From Sthenelais limicola (Eukaryota > Annelida > Polychaeta > Phyllodocida > Sigalionidae): 64,000 nucleotides of DNA. The stretch is taken from positions 116,704,874-116,768,873 of the forward strand of contig OW804098.1 in assembly GCA_942159475.1 (NCBI GenBank), given 5' to 3'. The notes under the pieces were generated by a model. It ran no database searches, was not told the origin of the DNA, and worked only from the letters and a program-made list of their open reading frames with translations. Positions 10,842 to 22,287 of the stretch are shown piece after piece (the stretch's first letter is position 1; each line of letters begins with the position of its first letter). The position numbers and the translations under genes are program-made.

Positions 10842-11336
10842 GCTCTGCCTGTTAGACACTTACATTAAAGACATAACCTTACGCTGGATGTCATGTAATT
10901 CCAAATCAGAAATCAAATCCGTATAAATTGATGGGGTAATGACATAAGTTGGTGGTGATAATTATAAGAGAATACATATATAAACACAACAATGGGTATG
11001 TAACTATGTAAATGCGGTAACGTTGGCAAACCTTGACTACAAGAGTGCACATTTTAGCACTTTAGAGGCATCCCTTGAATGTATCAACTATCCTTGATAA
11101 AGGGCAAATGAGCCCGAAACTTCCAACCCCAATAAACTCAAACCAAATACTTACAAAACCCCTCCTGTCCCCTCCGTTTTGGGGTTAAACCCCATCACTT
11201 AAGAATACATATAAAAGGTGCAAACGAAAGGAAACATATGGAGTATAGTGATAGCTATATATTAACCATATACTGATATTTAATGGACAGTCAAGTCCTT
11301 ACCTAGAATTAGTACAAATGATATACTACTAGAATT
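10842..11336. other. Spacer containing a retroelement-tail-like stem-loop
   Basis: No gene. At 11089-11123 the plus strand reads CCTTGATAAAGGGC, a short loop, GCCCGAAACTTCC, followed by AATAAA. This motif recurs at 51.4 kb (minus) and 57.7 kb and resembles 3' tails of Penelope-like or related retroelements. Confidence 0.45.
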
Positions 11337-11743
11337 GTGATGTGTTTCAGGAAAATGAGTCATAAGTCGCAAAATTAATATTTTTCAAAGTGTTTTTTTC
11401 ACAAGATCACATTATTGGAATGTTCTGATTTTTGGAGAGTTCATCACTTATAGGTATGTCAATTGATGTCTCAAATTTCAGGACAATCTATGCAATATAT
11501 TCTTTCGTTTTAAAGGTCCTCATATGGACTACATTTAGTTATTTTACTGTTTATTAACCCCCAGAAATATTGGAAACTTTTTTTTCCAAAACGAAAATAT
11601 CAAACTTAAAATCTAGAAATACTTATTAGATTATTAGACTGTTTACTATCATTGGAATCGGCTTGATCTCATCTTTTCAAATATAATGATATCTCAAAAT
11701 CTATTTTTTGCGACTTATGACTCATTTTCCTGAAACACATCAC
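11337..11743 (+). mobile_element. Family B MITE (B1)
   Basis: Full-length 407-bp copy, GTGATGTG to CATCAC. Flanking 4-mers are AATT and AGAT and do not match. Confidence 0.88.
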
Positions 11744-12058
11744 AGATATACTATATAATGTCACCAGAAACGCATGGGATTTGGTACATATATTTATAAA
11801 TACAACTAACAGCGCTAAATAGTCCCCAAATACAAGATTCTTCAGGACAAGGAGGTAGAAAAAGAATTTTAAAAAATATCATTATTTGTCGGCAATTTGA
11901 CAATTTGATAATAAAACACTCAATAAATTACACAATCCCCAAAATATGCAGGCACTCAAATAGGCTATTTGAGAGGGCAGCAATTTATATATTAAAATCG
12001 TGACCAATACATTTTCCATACTGTAAAGGTAATATGATACAGGTTAACATATATATAT
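11744..12058. other. Unassigned AT-rich spacer
   Basis: No gene or repeat family recognised. Confidence 0.4.
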
Positions 12059-12783
12059 GTGGCATGTTTCAGGAAAAGGAGTCACAAGTCGCACAATTTA
12101 TATTTTGTCAAAGTGTTTTATTCACAAGATATCTTTGTCGAAATACTTTCATTTTTGGGGTGCTTAACGCTGTATGTAGCATGAATACATGTACCAAAGT
12201 TCAAGACTGTGTATTAAATATATCTATGCATATAAGGTCATCTTATACATAGTATTCACTGACGTCACGGCGTTAGCCGCGGCTTGCCATAATGTGGGTC
12301 AACTTTAGCTGGACATGAGTGCTCCAAGACTCAAAAATGCAGTTTTCACCTCCGAAAGTTTTAGAGAATGTTATATACAGTATGCTGATAGGTTATATGG
12401 TCATTTTTTAGTGTGTCATGATGGGATAATGAGTATAATTGCCATTAGCAAACATTTGAAATGGGAAATCCTGTCGATCTACTGTCTCCCGCTATCTATG
12501 CTGCCACACAGTATGGCTGCCAGTGAGGATAGCCGCTGACTGGGGTGACGTCATGCGAATACTATGTATAGCATATGTTTAGCTACTTTACCAATGTCCA
12601 CCCAGAAATATTGCAAACTTGTTTGTCAAAAATAAAAATATTAAACTTAAATATAGAAATACCTATTAAATGTCTTACTGTTTACTATCATTGGAATCGG
12701 CCTGATATCTACTTTTCAAATTATGATGATATCTCAAAATCCATTTCTTGTGCATTGTGACTCATTTTCCTGAAACACATCAC
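12059..12783 (+). mobile_element. Family B MITE (B2) interrupted by family C
   Basis: B2 copy with target duplication ATAT (12055-12058 and 12784-12787). A family C element at 12248-12566 splits it. Joining the flanks gives a continuous B2 interior. Confidence 0.9.
12248..12566. mobile_element. Family C MITE nested in family B
   Basis: 319 bp with TIRs CATAGTATTCACTGACGTCA and its complement (GAATACTATG at the right end). It is flanked by TATA on both sides (12244-12247 and 12567-12570). Each TIR contains the palindrome TGACGTCA, a consensus CREB/ATF site. A second copy is at 25146. The duplication could be read as TA with TACATAG ends instead of TATA. Confidence 0.85.
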
Positions 12784-12992
12784 ATATAGGAAATTACTTC
12801 TCATATTAAGAAAACCACTTTACACAATTTTTCCAAAAGGTATTTCTAAACCATAAAAGCTGCAGTTGATATGATGAGGCAAAGAACCCAAGTTTTCATA
12901 AATGTAAGTGATTTATATACAGAGTGGTGAAAAAATAGGTTTTAATTTACAAATGTATTGGACTAAAGATTCTGATCTCAAAATCCATATTT
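12784..12992. other. Spacer between B elements
   Basis: AT-rich with nothing recognised. Confidence 0.4.
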
Positions 12993-13401
12993 GAGATGTG
13001 TTTCAGGAAAATGAGTCATAAGTCGCAAAAATTATATTTTTCAAAGTGTTTATTTTACAAGATTGCTTTCTTGGAATTTTCTGATTTTTGGAGTGTTTAT
13101 CACTTATTGTTGTATCAATCGATGTATCAAATTTCAGGACATTATACATAATATATCGTTTCGTTTTAAAGGTCCACATATGGAGTATATTCAGTTACTT
13201 AACTGGTTATTGCCTCCCAGAAATATTACACATTTTTTTTTTTCAAAAATAGAAATATCAAACTTAAAATCTAGAAATACTTATTAGATTATTAGACTGT
13301 TTACTATCATTGGAATCGGCTTGATCTCATCTTTTCAAATGTGGTGATAACTCAAAATCCATATTTTGCGACTTATGACTTATTTTCCTAAAACGGATCA
13401 C
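12993..13401 (+). mobile_element. Family B MITE (B1)
   Basis: 409 bp, GAGATGTG to GGATCAC, target duplication ATTT (12989-12992 and 13402-13405). Confidence 0.9.
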
Positions 13402-13540
13402 ATTTTTGCGACATAGGATTAATTTTCCTTTCTATCCGTGAGAGTTTAGTACAAAAAATAAACGTTTAAAGAATCTTAAAATCATTAAATACAGTATACG
13501 GGATATAGATGGGTTTATAGATAATTGAACTCACATAATA

Positions 13541-13881
13541 GGGGATTTGCATAGCCGCCATTTTGAATCTAAATTGGAATTATTTGACTAATGGTATGGT
13601 ATACCATCTATAGAAAACATGCCATGTTCAACATGGGATAGTTATCAATGTTCTAATGTCAATATCCATGTGTTATGTACATGTTTCCATTCAACAAGTC
13701 TCCATCTTTCCCATCATGCATTTGGTTTTCATAACACACTTATACAAACTCTGATATTTGTGAAAATATTCTTGCAATTATTGATAAAAAAAAGTTGCCA
13801 AATATTTGTATGTCAAATTTCAATAGAATCTATCCCATGATGCACTGTAACAGACATGCGCAGTGAAACATGCAAATCCCC
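13541..13881 (+). mobile_element. Family D MITE
   Basis: 341 bp with termini GGGGATTTGCAT and ATGCAAATCCCC and TA on both sides. The interior includes ATAGCCGCCATTTTGAATCT at the left and CATGCGCAGTG near the right end, shared with copies at 26.5-27.5 and 62.5 kb. TA duplication suggests a mariner-type or similar transposase. Confidence 0.85.
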
Positions 13882-14402
13882 TATTGAACATTATTTCAAA
13901 GAAGGGGAAAGTCATTGGTTTGTTGATTTTTTGTTTGTAATGTTTCGATCTGTACATTTGGAGACCACAAGTAGCACAGAAATAGTTTATAGATTGCAGA
14001 TCTATAATTATGACTAATTAAATGTTATTATCGGTTTTCCATAGTTCAGATACTGTCATACATTCTATTTTATCAACTGAAAAGATTCAAGTTGCTTAAT
14101 GTCTACTAGATCTTTCAACATGAAAGACTTAAAAGTCACACTCTTAGTTAACATCGGTCGCAAACTAAAGACTTCCTACTTTTTGGTCCGTTCTTTTTCA
14201 AAACATTTAAAAAGTGTTCTCTCAGGCGATTCATCTTCAAAGTCTAGTATAAACATTATAACATCAGGAGAAAACGGATTAATTCAGTCCTATAAGTCAT
14301 AATATGAGTAAATGTGATAAGATTTCTTTTGTAGGAATAGCGAATAGGAATAGTAAATGTCGAATGTAGACTATACTTGAGACAAAAATAATTCGTGTAC
14401 AT
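13882..14402. other. Unassigned spacer
   Basis: AT-rich. A 67-codon open frame at 14099-14302 has no recognisable features. Confidence 0.4.
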
Positions 14403-14637
14403 GGGTCAGATTTTCAGAAAATGTACAACTGGCAGCTGTACAGATTTAGTAAATTCTGCTAAATAAGGCTGCAATTTGGTCAGTACGAGGTAAATTCGAG
14501 TATATTCGGCATTGCATTGATTCTAGCAATCTGTTTGGTTAGGTTGAACTGTATTTTGAACTTTATTTTCGTCTGAAATTTGGGTTATTTCAGAGAATTG
14601 GTAAAAGTAGATTGTACATTTTCTGAAAATCTGACCC
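14403..14637 (+). mobile_element. Family A MITE (A2)
   Basis: 235 bp, TSD ACAT (14399-14402 and 14638-14641). Confidence 0.93.
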
Positions 14638-15269
14638 ACATGTATTTCTTTCTCCAAAAGAAACGAGCAGACGACTTTTGACTTGTGGAGCGCCGCCATA
14701 TTGGGTTGCCATAGAGACAGGGTGTATACACACGACACACAAACACAAACACATACACAAAACATAGCCAGAAGTGGCGATGGACAAAATGAGGAAACTT
14801 TATACCAAAAGATGGCAAATAAAGTTAGTAGATAGACTGTTGAATTTGTGAGAGGGTGGGGAGCTGTTGTTGAGAAGGGACGGTGGGTGGGGGTGCGGGG
14901 GGTACTTGGGGGGGGGGGGGGGCTTAAAAGGGCATTATACGTTAACAGGAATCAAACAAGTTCTGAAGATCTCGTTTTCTCTCGGCAGATTCGACTTTAA
15001 ATTCTTGTATGAATATAAAACAGCGGCAATGTATAAAATGATGGGTAAATTTGGTAAGAATTGTTTTGTCATAATAATATTATTAGAGAATGCAGCTAGA
15101 ATAGTTATTCGGAGGGAGGAGGGGGGGGGGGCTGTTGTTGGTGGTGGGGGGGGGGGCGGTAAAATCTTGGTTGAGCTGAATTCGTGGATTTAGGCCTATG
15201 TAAAACATTAGTTATTTCTATTCAGTGACGACTAGAATAGTTTGCACCTACAATCGGCTCTAACTTGAT
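14638..15269. other. Spacer with CA and poly-G tracts
   Basis: A CA-rich microsatellite lies at about 14728-14760 and several G runs occur between 14880 and 15160. No gene. Confidence 0.45.
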
Positions 15270-18000
15270 CAGTATATATTTATTCACTTTTGCCTCTTTT
15301 TTTATTTTACGCTACTTACTAATTTTAATTCTTCTCTTTTCCTTTTACCCCCCTTCCTTCCCTTCAATTTGCCCCATTCTATCTTTTCCTCTCTCTTGCT
15401 TTTACCCCCCTCATCCCTCAATTCAACCCCTCTACCTCACCCTACCACCTCAACCCCTTCCTATAGAGCCATGCTTTTACCCCCTTTTCCCTTCAATTCA
15501 CCCCTCTCGACGAACCCAATTCCCTATACATCACCCCACCACCCAGCCCCTTCCTATAGAGTCAGAGGGACTTACTTTTACCCTGCTTTCACCCCCCCCC
15601 CTAATTCCCCCCTCTACCTCATTGGATCCCTCATAGTCCTTTACCTCACCCCTCACCACCTATAGAGTCAGAGGTACTCTTACTTTCACCCCTTTTCCCC
15701 TCAATACACACCCTCTACCTCACCCTACCGCCCCAACCACCCTCTGATACAGAAAGTGGGGGGATTCTGTATGCATTTCCTCAATTTTCATCACTTTTTT
15801 TCAATTTGTCCCTTTTCCTCAATTTTCTCCCCTCTCTAACCCCTACTACCCCATCGCCTTTAAGAGATTAAGGGAGAATTCGTACAATTTTCCCTCAAAT
15901 TGCCTACTCTTCTCCTCTCTCTTACTTTTACCATCCTATTTTACCATCCTATTTCACCCCCTTCTACCTCACCCCACCGCCTCCTTCCTAAAGAGTCAGA
16001 GGGACTTGCTATTATCCCCCTTTTCCTTCAATTCACCCCCCTCTACCTCACCTCACCACCCCACCCCCTCTGATACAGGAATGGTTCGCCAATTTTCACC
16101 ACTTCATCTCCAATTTGCCCCTTGTATCTGCTTAGTTTCACGTTTACCCCTCTTTCCCCTCAATTCACCTCCCCCTACCCCCCCTCACCACCCACCCCCT
16201 CTACCTTCTCCATCCCCCACCCCCTCTACATCCCCCACCACCCCTACCCTCCTATTTCCCCTCAAGTCAAGCCCCTCTACCCCAACACCCAACCCCTCCT
16301 ATTTCCCCTCAATTCACCCCCCTCTACCCCACCACCCCACCCCTCATATTTCCCCTCAATTCACCCCCCTCTACCCTCACCACCCAACCCCTCCTATTTC
16401 CCCTCAATTCACCCCCTTCTACCTCACCACCCAACCCCTCATCTTTCCCCTCAATCACCCCCTCTACCTCACCACCCAACCCCTCATCTTTCCCCTCAAT
16501 TCACCCCCTCTACCTCACCACCCAACCCCTCATCTTTCCCCTCAATTCACCCCCTCTACCTCACCACCCAACCCCTCATCTTTCCCCTCAATTCACCCCC
16601 TCTACCTCACCACCCCACCCCTCCTATCTCCCCTCAATTCACCCCCTCTACCTCACCACCCAACCCCTCATATTTCCCCTCAATTCACCCCCTTCTACCT
16701 CACCACCCCACCCCTCCTATCTCCCCTCAATTCACCCCCTCTACCACTCTTCCACCCAACCCCTCATCTTTCCCCTCAATTCACCCCCTCTACCTCACCA
16801 CCCAACCCCTCCTATTTCCCCTCAATTCACCCCCCTCTACCCCCACCACCCTTACCCTCCTATTTCCCCTCAATTCACCCCCCTCTACCTCACCACCCAA
16901 CCCCTCATATTTCCCCTCAATTCACCCCCTCTACCTCACCACCCAACCCCTCCTATCTCCCCCCAATTCACCCCCTCTACCTCACCACCCAACCCCTCCT
17001 ATTTCCCCTCAATTCACCCCCTCTACCTCACCACCCAACCCCTCCTATTTCCCCTCAATTCACCCCCTCTATCTCACCACCCAACCCCTCCTATCTCCCC
17101 CAATTCACCCCCTCTACCTCACCACCCAACCCCTCCTATTTCCCCTCAATTCACCCCCTCTACCTCACCACCCAACCCCTCATCTTTCCCCTCAATTCAC
17201 CCCCTCTACCTCACCACCCAACCCCTCATCTTTCCCCTCAATTCACCCCCTCTACCTCACCACCCAACCCCTCATCTTTCCCCTCAATTCACCCCCTCTA
17301 CCTCACCACCCAACCCCTCATCTTTCCCCTCAATTCACCCCCTCTACCTCACCACCCCACCCCTCCTATCACCTCTCAATTCACCCCCTCTACCTCACCA
17401 CCCAACCCCTATTTCCCCTCAATTCACCCGCTCTACCTCAGCCCAGCACTCCATCCCCCTCAATTCACCCCCTCTACCTCACCCCATCACCCCATCCCCC
17501 TCAATTCACCCCCTCTACCACTCCCCCCTCAATTCACTCCCTCTACCACTCCCCCTTCCCCCCTCACCCCCAATTCACCCCCTCTACCACTCCCCCTTCC
17601 CCCCTCACCCCCAATTCACCCCCTCTACCACTCCCCCTTCCCCCCTCACCCCCAATTCACCCCCTCTACCACTCCCCCTCCCCCCTCCCCCCAATTCACC
17701 CCCCTACCTCCCCCTCCCCCCCTCCCCCCAATTCACCCCCTCTACCACTCCCCCTTCCCCCCCTCACCCCCAATTCACCCCCTCTACCACTCCCCCTTCC
17801 CCCCTCCCTCCCAATTCACCCCCCTCTACCACTCCCCTTCCCCCTTCCCCCCAATTCACCCCCTCTACCACTCCCCTTCCCCCTTCCCCCCAATTCACCC
17901 CCTCTACCACTCCCCTTCCCCCCTCCCCCCAATTCACCCCCTCTACCCCCCCCACTCCCCCCCCTCCCCACCCCCCACCCCCCTCCCCACCCCTACCTAC
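15270..18000. repeat. C/T-rich minisatellite block
   Basis: About 2.7 kb of almost pure pyrimidine on the plus strand. The first kilobase is irregular. From about 16270 to 17440 there are roughly 25 units of 46 bp (CAATTCACCCCCTCTACCTC then ACCACCCAACCCCTCATCTT). From about 17500 to 17960 units are 37-41 bp (..CCACTCCCCCTTCCCCCC..). The strand bias removes stop codons, so frames of 671 and 631 codons stay open in two phases at once. They show only the repeat (Pro/Ser/Thr/Leu-rich) and are not treated as genes. The tract could form triplex or i-motif structures. Confidence 0.92.
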
Positions 18001-18284
18001 AGACCAAGACCCAGTAGGTAGTAACTGTGTTGGTGGTGGCCATGTTTACCCCAAACAACTCCTCTTCACCCGCCCCGGCTCCGGTTTCCCTCTCCGTCTC
18101 TCTCTATTGACTCTGCACTAAAACCAGAGTCTCACTCGATGCACTTCTGTGCTCCGATATGCTAGCTTACTGCTTAGTGTTACACTAACTTTACATTTTA
18201 CTGCAGCTATCAAAAGAGAAGGGAAAAAGAACTAGTGTTAATAGTCGTAATATTCTTGCTAATGTGGCACTAGCTTGATATATT
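18001..18284. other. Unassigned spacer
   Basis: A short mixed-composition segment after the minisatellite. No gene. Confidence 0.4.
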
Positions 18285-18925
18285 TCATGTTTTACTGGAA
18301 AATGAGTGTCATGCTGCAAAATTGGTATTTTTGTGTGTGTTTTATTCATAAGGTTTTCTTTAAGGAATGTTTTCATTCTTGGGGTATCAAGCGCTTTTGG
18401 TTTTGTGAATGAATACATGTACCAAGCGTCCAAGATTGTGTATTAAATATATGGGTCAGTTTTTCAGAAAATGTACAATTAAACTTCACCAATCTTCTCA
18501 AATAACCCAAATTTCATAGGAAAATAATGTTCAAAATACAGTTCAACCTAACCAAACAGATTGCCAGAATCAATGCAATGCCAAATATACTCGAATTCAC
18601 CTAGTATTGACCATTTTTCAGCCTAATTTAGCAGAATTTACTAAATGTGTAGAGCTGGCAATTGTACATTTTCTGAAAATCTGACCCATATTCTTGATTT
18701 TCTAAGGTCATCCTATGGAGTATATTTAGCTACTTTACTATTTTACTTTTTTTCCAAACTAAATATATCAAACTTGAAATATAGAAATACATGTACTTAT
18801 AAATTATTCTACATTTTTTTCAAACATAAACAAAATCAAATATAAGATATAGAAATAGCTTTTAAATTTCCTAAATGTTAACATCATTGGAATCCAAAAT
18901 TTTGCCACTTATGACGGTTTATTTC
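18285..18925 (+). mobile_element. Family B (B2) copy, interrupted by A and truncated at LINE-1
   Basis: Starts at a degraded end (GTTTTACTGGAAAATGAG) and has a B2 interior. An A element at 18453-18687 interrupts it. It breaks off at GCCACTTATGAC just before the LINE-1 poly(A), so LINE-1 seems to have landed in its right terminus. The missing end is not found at the LINE-1 5' side. Confidence 0.75.
18453..18687 (-). mobile_element. Family A MITE (A2) nested in family B
   Basis: 235 bp, duplication ATAT (18449-18452 and 18688-18691). The restored empty site follows the B2 interior (GTGTATTAAATATAT.. to ..TAAGGTCATCCTATGG). Confidence 0.92.
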
Positions 18926-19326
18926 AATTTTTTTTTTTTTTTTTAGACGTATTTTATTCAGGTTGGTAATCAGGCAATGGCCTTTGCTTAATGTGAATCG
19001 GGTTGGACCCGCTATACCTTCACACCCTGATTTCTTGGCGTTACATTTGGTATACATAGAGAGTGTGAGGTCGGAAATAAACATTTTAGTAAATCAGATT
19101 TAATCGAGGGTCAAAAGAGAGTATGATGAGATGAGATGGGGAGGATTAAGGTGTGAAAAAATAGATAAAAAGAAGAAAAGAATGGGGGGGGGGGGGGGTT
19201 TAGAGGGAGGGCAGTGATAGGGGAGTGGGGTAAAGGGGGCGGGTAAGGGGGGAGGGATGGTCAGACATTATTGTACAAAGTATGTGTAGATTACATTCAT
19301 TATTGTTAACAAGAAGTGGTTATAGT

Positions 19327-22287
19327 TTAATCACGAAGTGGTCGTAGTGAGTTGGGTATTAATATAACGTTGTTCAACAAGTCAGTTTTCATTCTAGTTT
19401 TAAATGCTAAAGTTGTAGGTAATAGTTTGTAAATGTGATGGAGGTTATTCCACCATTGTATCCCATCATAGCAGAGTGACTTTTGGTACAGGGCAGACAT
19501 AGGTCTTTTTAATTCGAAATTTAAGTTACGGTATTCTCTAAAATCATAATTTTCATCCAGATGGCGCAACTCTAGCCAAGGCACCCTACAGAAATGTAGT
19601 TGTTTATGTAGAAACTTCATGATATTGAAATAAATTCTCGCCCCTACTGACATAGTATTAGTATCAACATGTAAAGCCAGACTATTACTCCATCTTGGTC
19701 TTTTTAGGGCAAAGCGGAGGGCTTTATTTTGTAGGACCTGCAACCTAATTAATGTTCCTTGGCCTGCATTTAGATAACAAATATTCCCATAATCAAGATG
19801 GCTCAGTACCATAGTTTTTATGAGTAGGATTCTGGTTTGTATGTCTAGAGCATGTCTATTAATGTATATGTTATATAATCGAACATTTGCTTTATTAATA
19901 ATATTATTGGCCATATCTTGAAACTTAAGTTTGGAATCCAGTTTAACCCCTAGGTAGGTGAAAGAGTCTACCCAGTCGAGTTGAGTTCCAGAAATTGATA
20001 TTTTAACAAGCGGAGGTGGTATTGTTCCTCGGGTATTCGGTCTTATGCACATAGTTTTTGTCTTAGGCAGACTGAGTGCTAATTTATTATTAACACTCCA
20101 CATGGCGATCAAGTCAGTATCATTCTGACATTTGGTCAGTAGTAAACCTTCAATATGTGCATCATTAATGAGGACGATGTCGTCCGCGAATAATAACATT
20201 CTACCCTGTAAGTTTAATTCTGCAATATCATTTACAAAAATATTAAATAAGATTGGTCCCAAGATGGAACCCTGCGGTACGCCGTGTTTAATAGGCAAGT
20301 ATCCTGATTGTACATTATTAACTTTAACCTTTTGCATCCGATCTGTAAGGTAATTTCCTATCCATGATAGAATCCATTTAGGGAAACCGTAGATTTTCAG
20401 TTTTTTAAGCAGCAGACTATGGTCTAGAGAATCAAAGGCTTTTTGATAATCGAAAAAGACAAGTGCACTCAGTTTACCTTGGTTCATGTTATTCATTAGT
20501 TTATAGATTAGGAGGTTAATAGTCTCGATTGTGGATGAGTTTTTGCGGAATCCACCTTGAGTTGGGGTTAGAATATTATGTGTATCGAGGAAGGACTGTA
20601 GCTGGGCATTGACATGTTTCTCCAGTAATTCAATGGCTATGTGAGTAATCGAGATAGGTCTCAGATTGTTTACAAGTGATGAGTTTCCCTTCTTAGGGAT
20701 TGGGACTACAGTTGCCCTTTTCCATATTTTTGGGATTATACCTAGGCTAATAGATTTATTCATCAGGTGTGTCATTTGGGTTTTAAAGATTTTAAATAGA
20801 CATATATAGACTTTCATGGGGATTTCGTCGCAGCCAGACGATTTCGATTGGTCCACCTCTGATAATAGTTTTAGGAATTGATCTTCACTGAGTATCTCGT
20901 ATTGGGTATTTGGGTCACCATGTCTGTTGAATTGGTTGATAATGTTATTTCCTTGTTGGACTGAGTTGGAAATATTGGTCCCTATATTTGCGAAATAGTG
21001 ATTGATAATTGAGGGGATTTTGCTGGCTTTGGCCATGACCTGCGTTTCAGGGTCTAAAAGTTTAATTAATTTAGATTGCTTGTTTTTGAAGGGTAGATAG
21101 TCATTAAGTAATTGCCAGAACTTTTTGTAGTCGTATTTGTGTCTTGCTAGCTGTTCTTTAATATATGTACTTTTAGCCGTGTCTACACGTATATTAGTCA
21201 AATTTCTGTAATATACAGCTCGTTGGCGAAATTCAATGCGTTGTGTACGTCTATACTTTCTGAAATATTTATCTCTGTTATGAGCTAACTGTAATAATTC
21301 ACCATTGAACCAAGGTGGTTTTATCTTTTTGCTCTTGAAAGATTTCTTAGGGCAAACCTTGTTAGTAATATTCAACATTCTTTCAAATATGATTTTCCAA
21401 GCAGAGTCTAGGTCATTCAAGTTCGTAAAGTCTTCCCAGTCGGTATATTTATTTGCTTCAAGGTCTATGTTCTCCTGGCTAAGGCCAGTCATAGAACGCG
21501 TATAAAAATTACATTTCTGGTGTTTTTCTCTGGTTTTCTTTTTAATATAGTATATAATGTAGTGGTCGCTCAAATTATATTCTATCACTCCACTTGAATT
21601 TACATGGGCAACATTAGTAAATATATTGTCAATAGTTGAGTATTGGCCATTTAAACCTAATCTGGTTGGGAGACTTATAAGTGAAATCAGAAATTTGTCT
21701 TCTATTAACGATAATAGGTCATTCCTTGTGTTAACATTCAAATTATTTACTTGTGCCGTGTTTACATTAATGTCACCCATGATTGTAAGCTCGGCGTATG
21801 GGTATTTTTCCTTGACAGAGTCTATTATTAAACCAAATTCTTCCAAGAAGTCCCTAATACTAGAAGATGGGGCGCGGTATAAATTTATGAGGACTAGGTT
21901 TTTAGTATGTGGATATTTGATAAAAATAATCTGTGCCTCCATGGTATTGTTAGACTGGGATAAAATATTATCTATTTCATATTCTAGTTCGTTTTTGATG
22001 AAGGCACATACGCCTCCACCCATACTTCTAATTCTATCAAGGCGCTCTAGGTTATACCCATCCAATATTAAATTATTGTCAGATATCTTTGGGTTGAGCC
22101 ATGTTTCACAGAACAATATAGCATCAGCAGTTATATCATTTAAATCTAGTTTTAATTGATTCCATTTCGACAATATCGATCGTATATTTAGACATAAATA
22201 TTTAGCACCTTTTATAAGACTTAGATCCTTGATATTATTTAATTTGTTACACGGTTTAGTCATTGTATAAGGTTTGTGACATTGCAT
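19327..22287 (-). CDS. LINE-1 ORF-d: APE endonuclease / reverse transcriptase
   Basis: 986 aa, uninterrupted. Residues about 28-245 form an apurinic-type endonuclease with N34 (LNIRS), E61 (CETWL), Y137, D172 and N174 (GDINVN), D220 (STIDNIF) and S240-D241-H242. These match the catalytic set of the family, which nicks target DNA. Residues about 500-780 form the reverse transcriptase. Motif A has D613 (FFDYQKAFD), motif B is GVPQGSILGPILFNIFVNDI, and motif C is F700-A-D702-D703. A C-terminal region of about 200 aa lacks an RNase H signature. The start at 22287 overlaps the end of the small hydrophobic ORF by 32 nt. It leaves 33 residues before the endonuclease core, a normal length. All key residues are present, so the enzyme is predicted to be functional. 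Product localisation is inferred to be an RNP acting in the nucleus. Confidence 0.95.
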   Translation of the reverse strand: MQCHKPYTMTKPCNKLNNIKDLSLIKGAKYLCLNIRSILSKWNQLKLDLNDITADAILFCETWLNPKISDNNLILDGYNLERLDRIRSMGGGVCAFIKNELEYEIDNILSQSNNTMEAQIIFIKYPHTKNLVLINLYRAPSSSIRDFLEEFGLIIDSVKEKYPYAELTIMGDINVNTAQVNNLNVNTRNDLLSLIEDKFLISLISLPTRLGLNGQYSTIDNIFTNVAHVNSSGVIEYNLSDHYIIYYIKKKTREKHQKCNFYTRSMTGLSQENIDLEANKYTDWEDFTNLNDLDSAWKIIFERMLNITNKVCPKKSFKSKKIKPPWFNGELLQLAHNRDKYFRKYRRTQRIEFRQRAVYYRNLTNIRVDTAKSTYIKEQLARHKYDYKKFWQLLNDYLPFKNKQSKLIKLLDPETQVMAKASKIPSIINHYFANIGTNISNSVQQGNNIINQFNRHGDPNTQYEILSEDQFLKLLSEVDQSKSSGCDEIPMKVYICLFKIFKTQMTHLMNKSISLGIIPKIWKRATVVPIPKKGNSSLVNNLRPISITHIAIELLEKHVNAQLQSFLDTHNILTPTQGGFRKNSSTIETINLLIYKLMNNMNQGKLSALVFFDYQKAFDSLDHSLLLKKLKIYGFPKWILSWIGNYLTDRMQKVKVNNVQSGYLPIKHGVPQGSILGPILFNIFVNDIAELNLQGRMLLFADDIVLINDAHIEGLLLTKCQNDTDLIAMWSVNNKLALSLPKTKTMCIRPNTRGTIPPPLVKISISGTQLDWVDSFTYLGVKLDSKLKFQDMANNIINKANVRLYNIYINRHALDIQTRILLIKTMVLSHLDYGNICYLNAGQGTLIRLQVLQNKALRFALKRPRWSNSLALHVDTNTMSVGARIYFNIMKFLHKQLHFCRVPWLELRHLDENYDFREYRNLNFELKRPMSALYQKSLCYDGIQWWNNLHHIYKLLPTTLAFKTRMKTDLLNNVILIPNSLRPLRD

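Noticed and set aside
16006..18021. Open frames of 671 and 631 codons
   Set aside because: They run through a C/T minisatellite in two phases at once. Unit length (46 bp) is not a multiple of 3, so no single peptide is preserved.
21626..22159. 177-codon plus-strand frame
   Set aside because: Antisense shadow of the LINE-1 endonuclease; no domain of its own.
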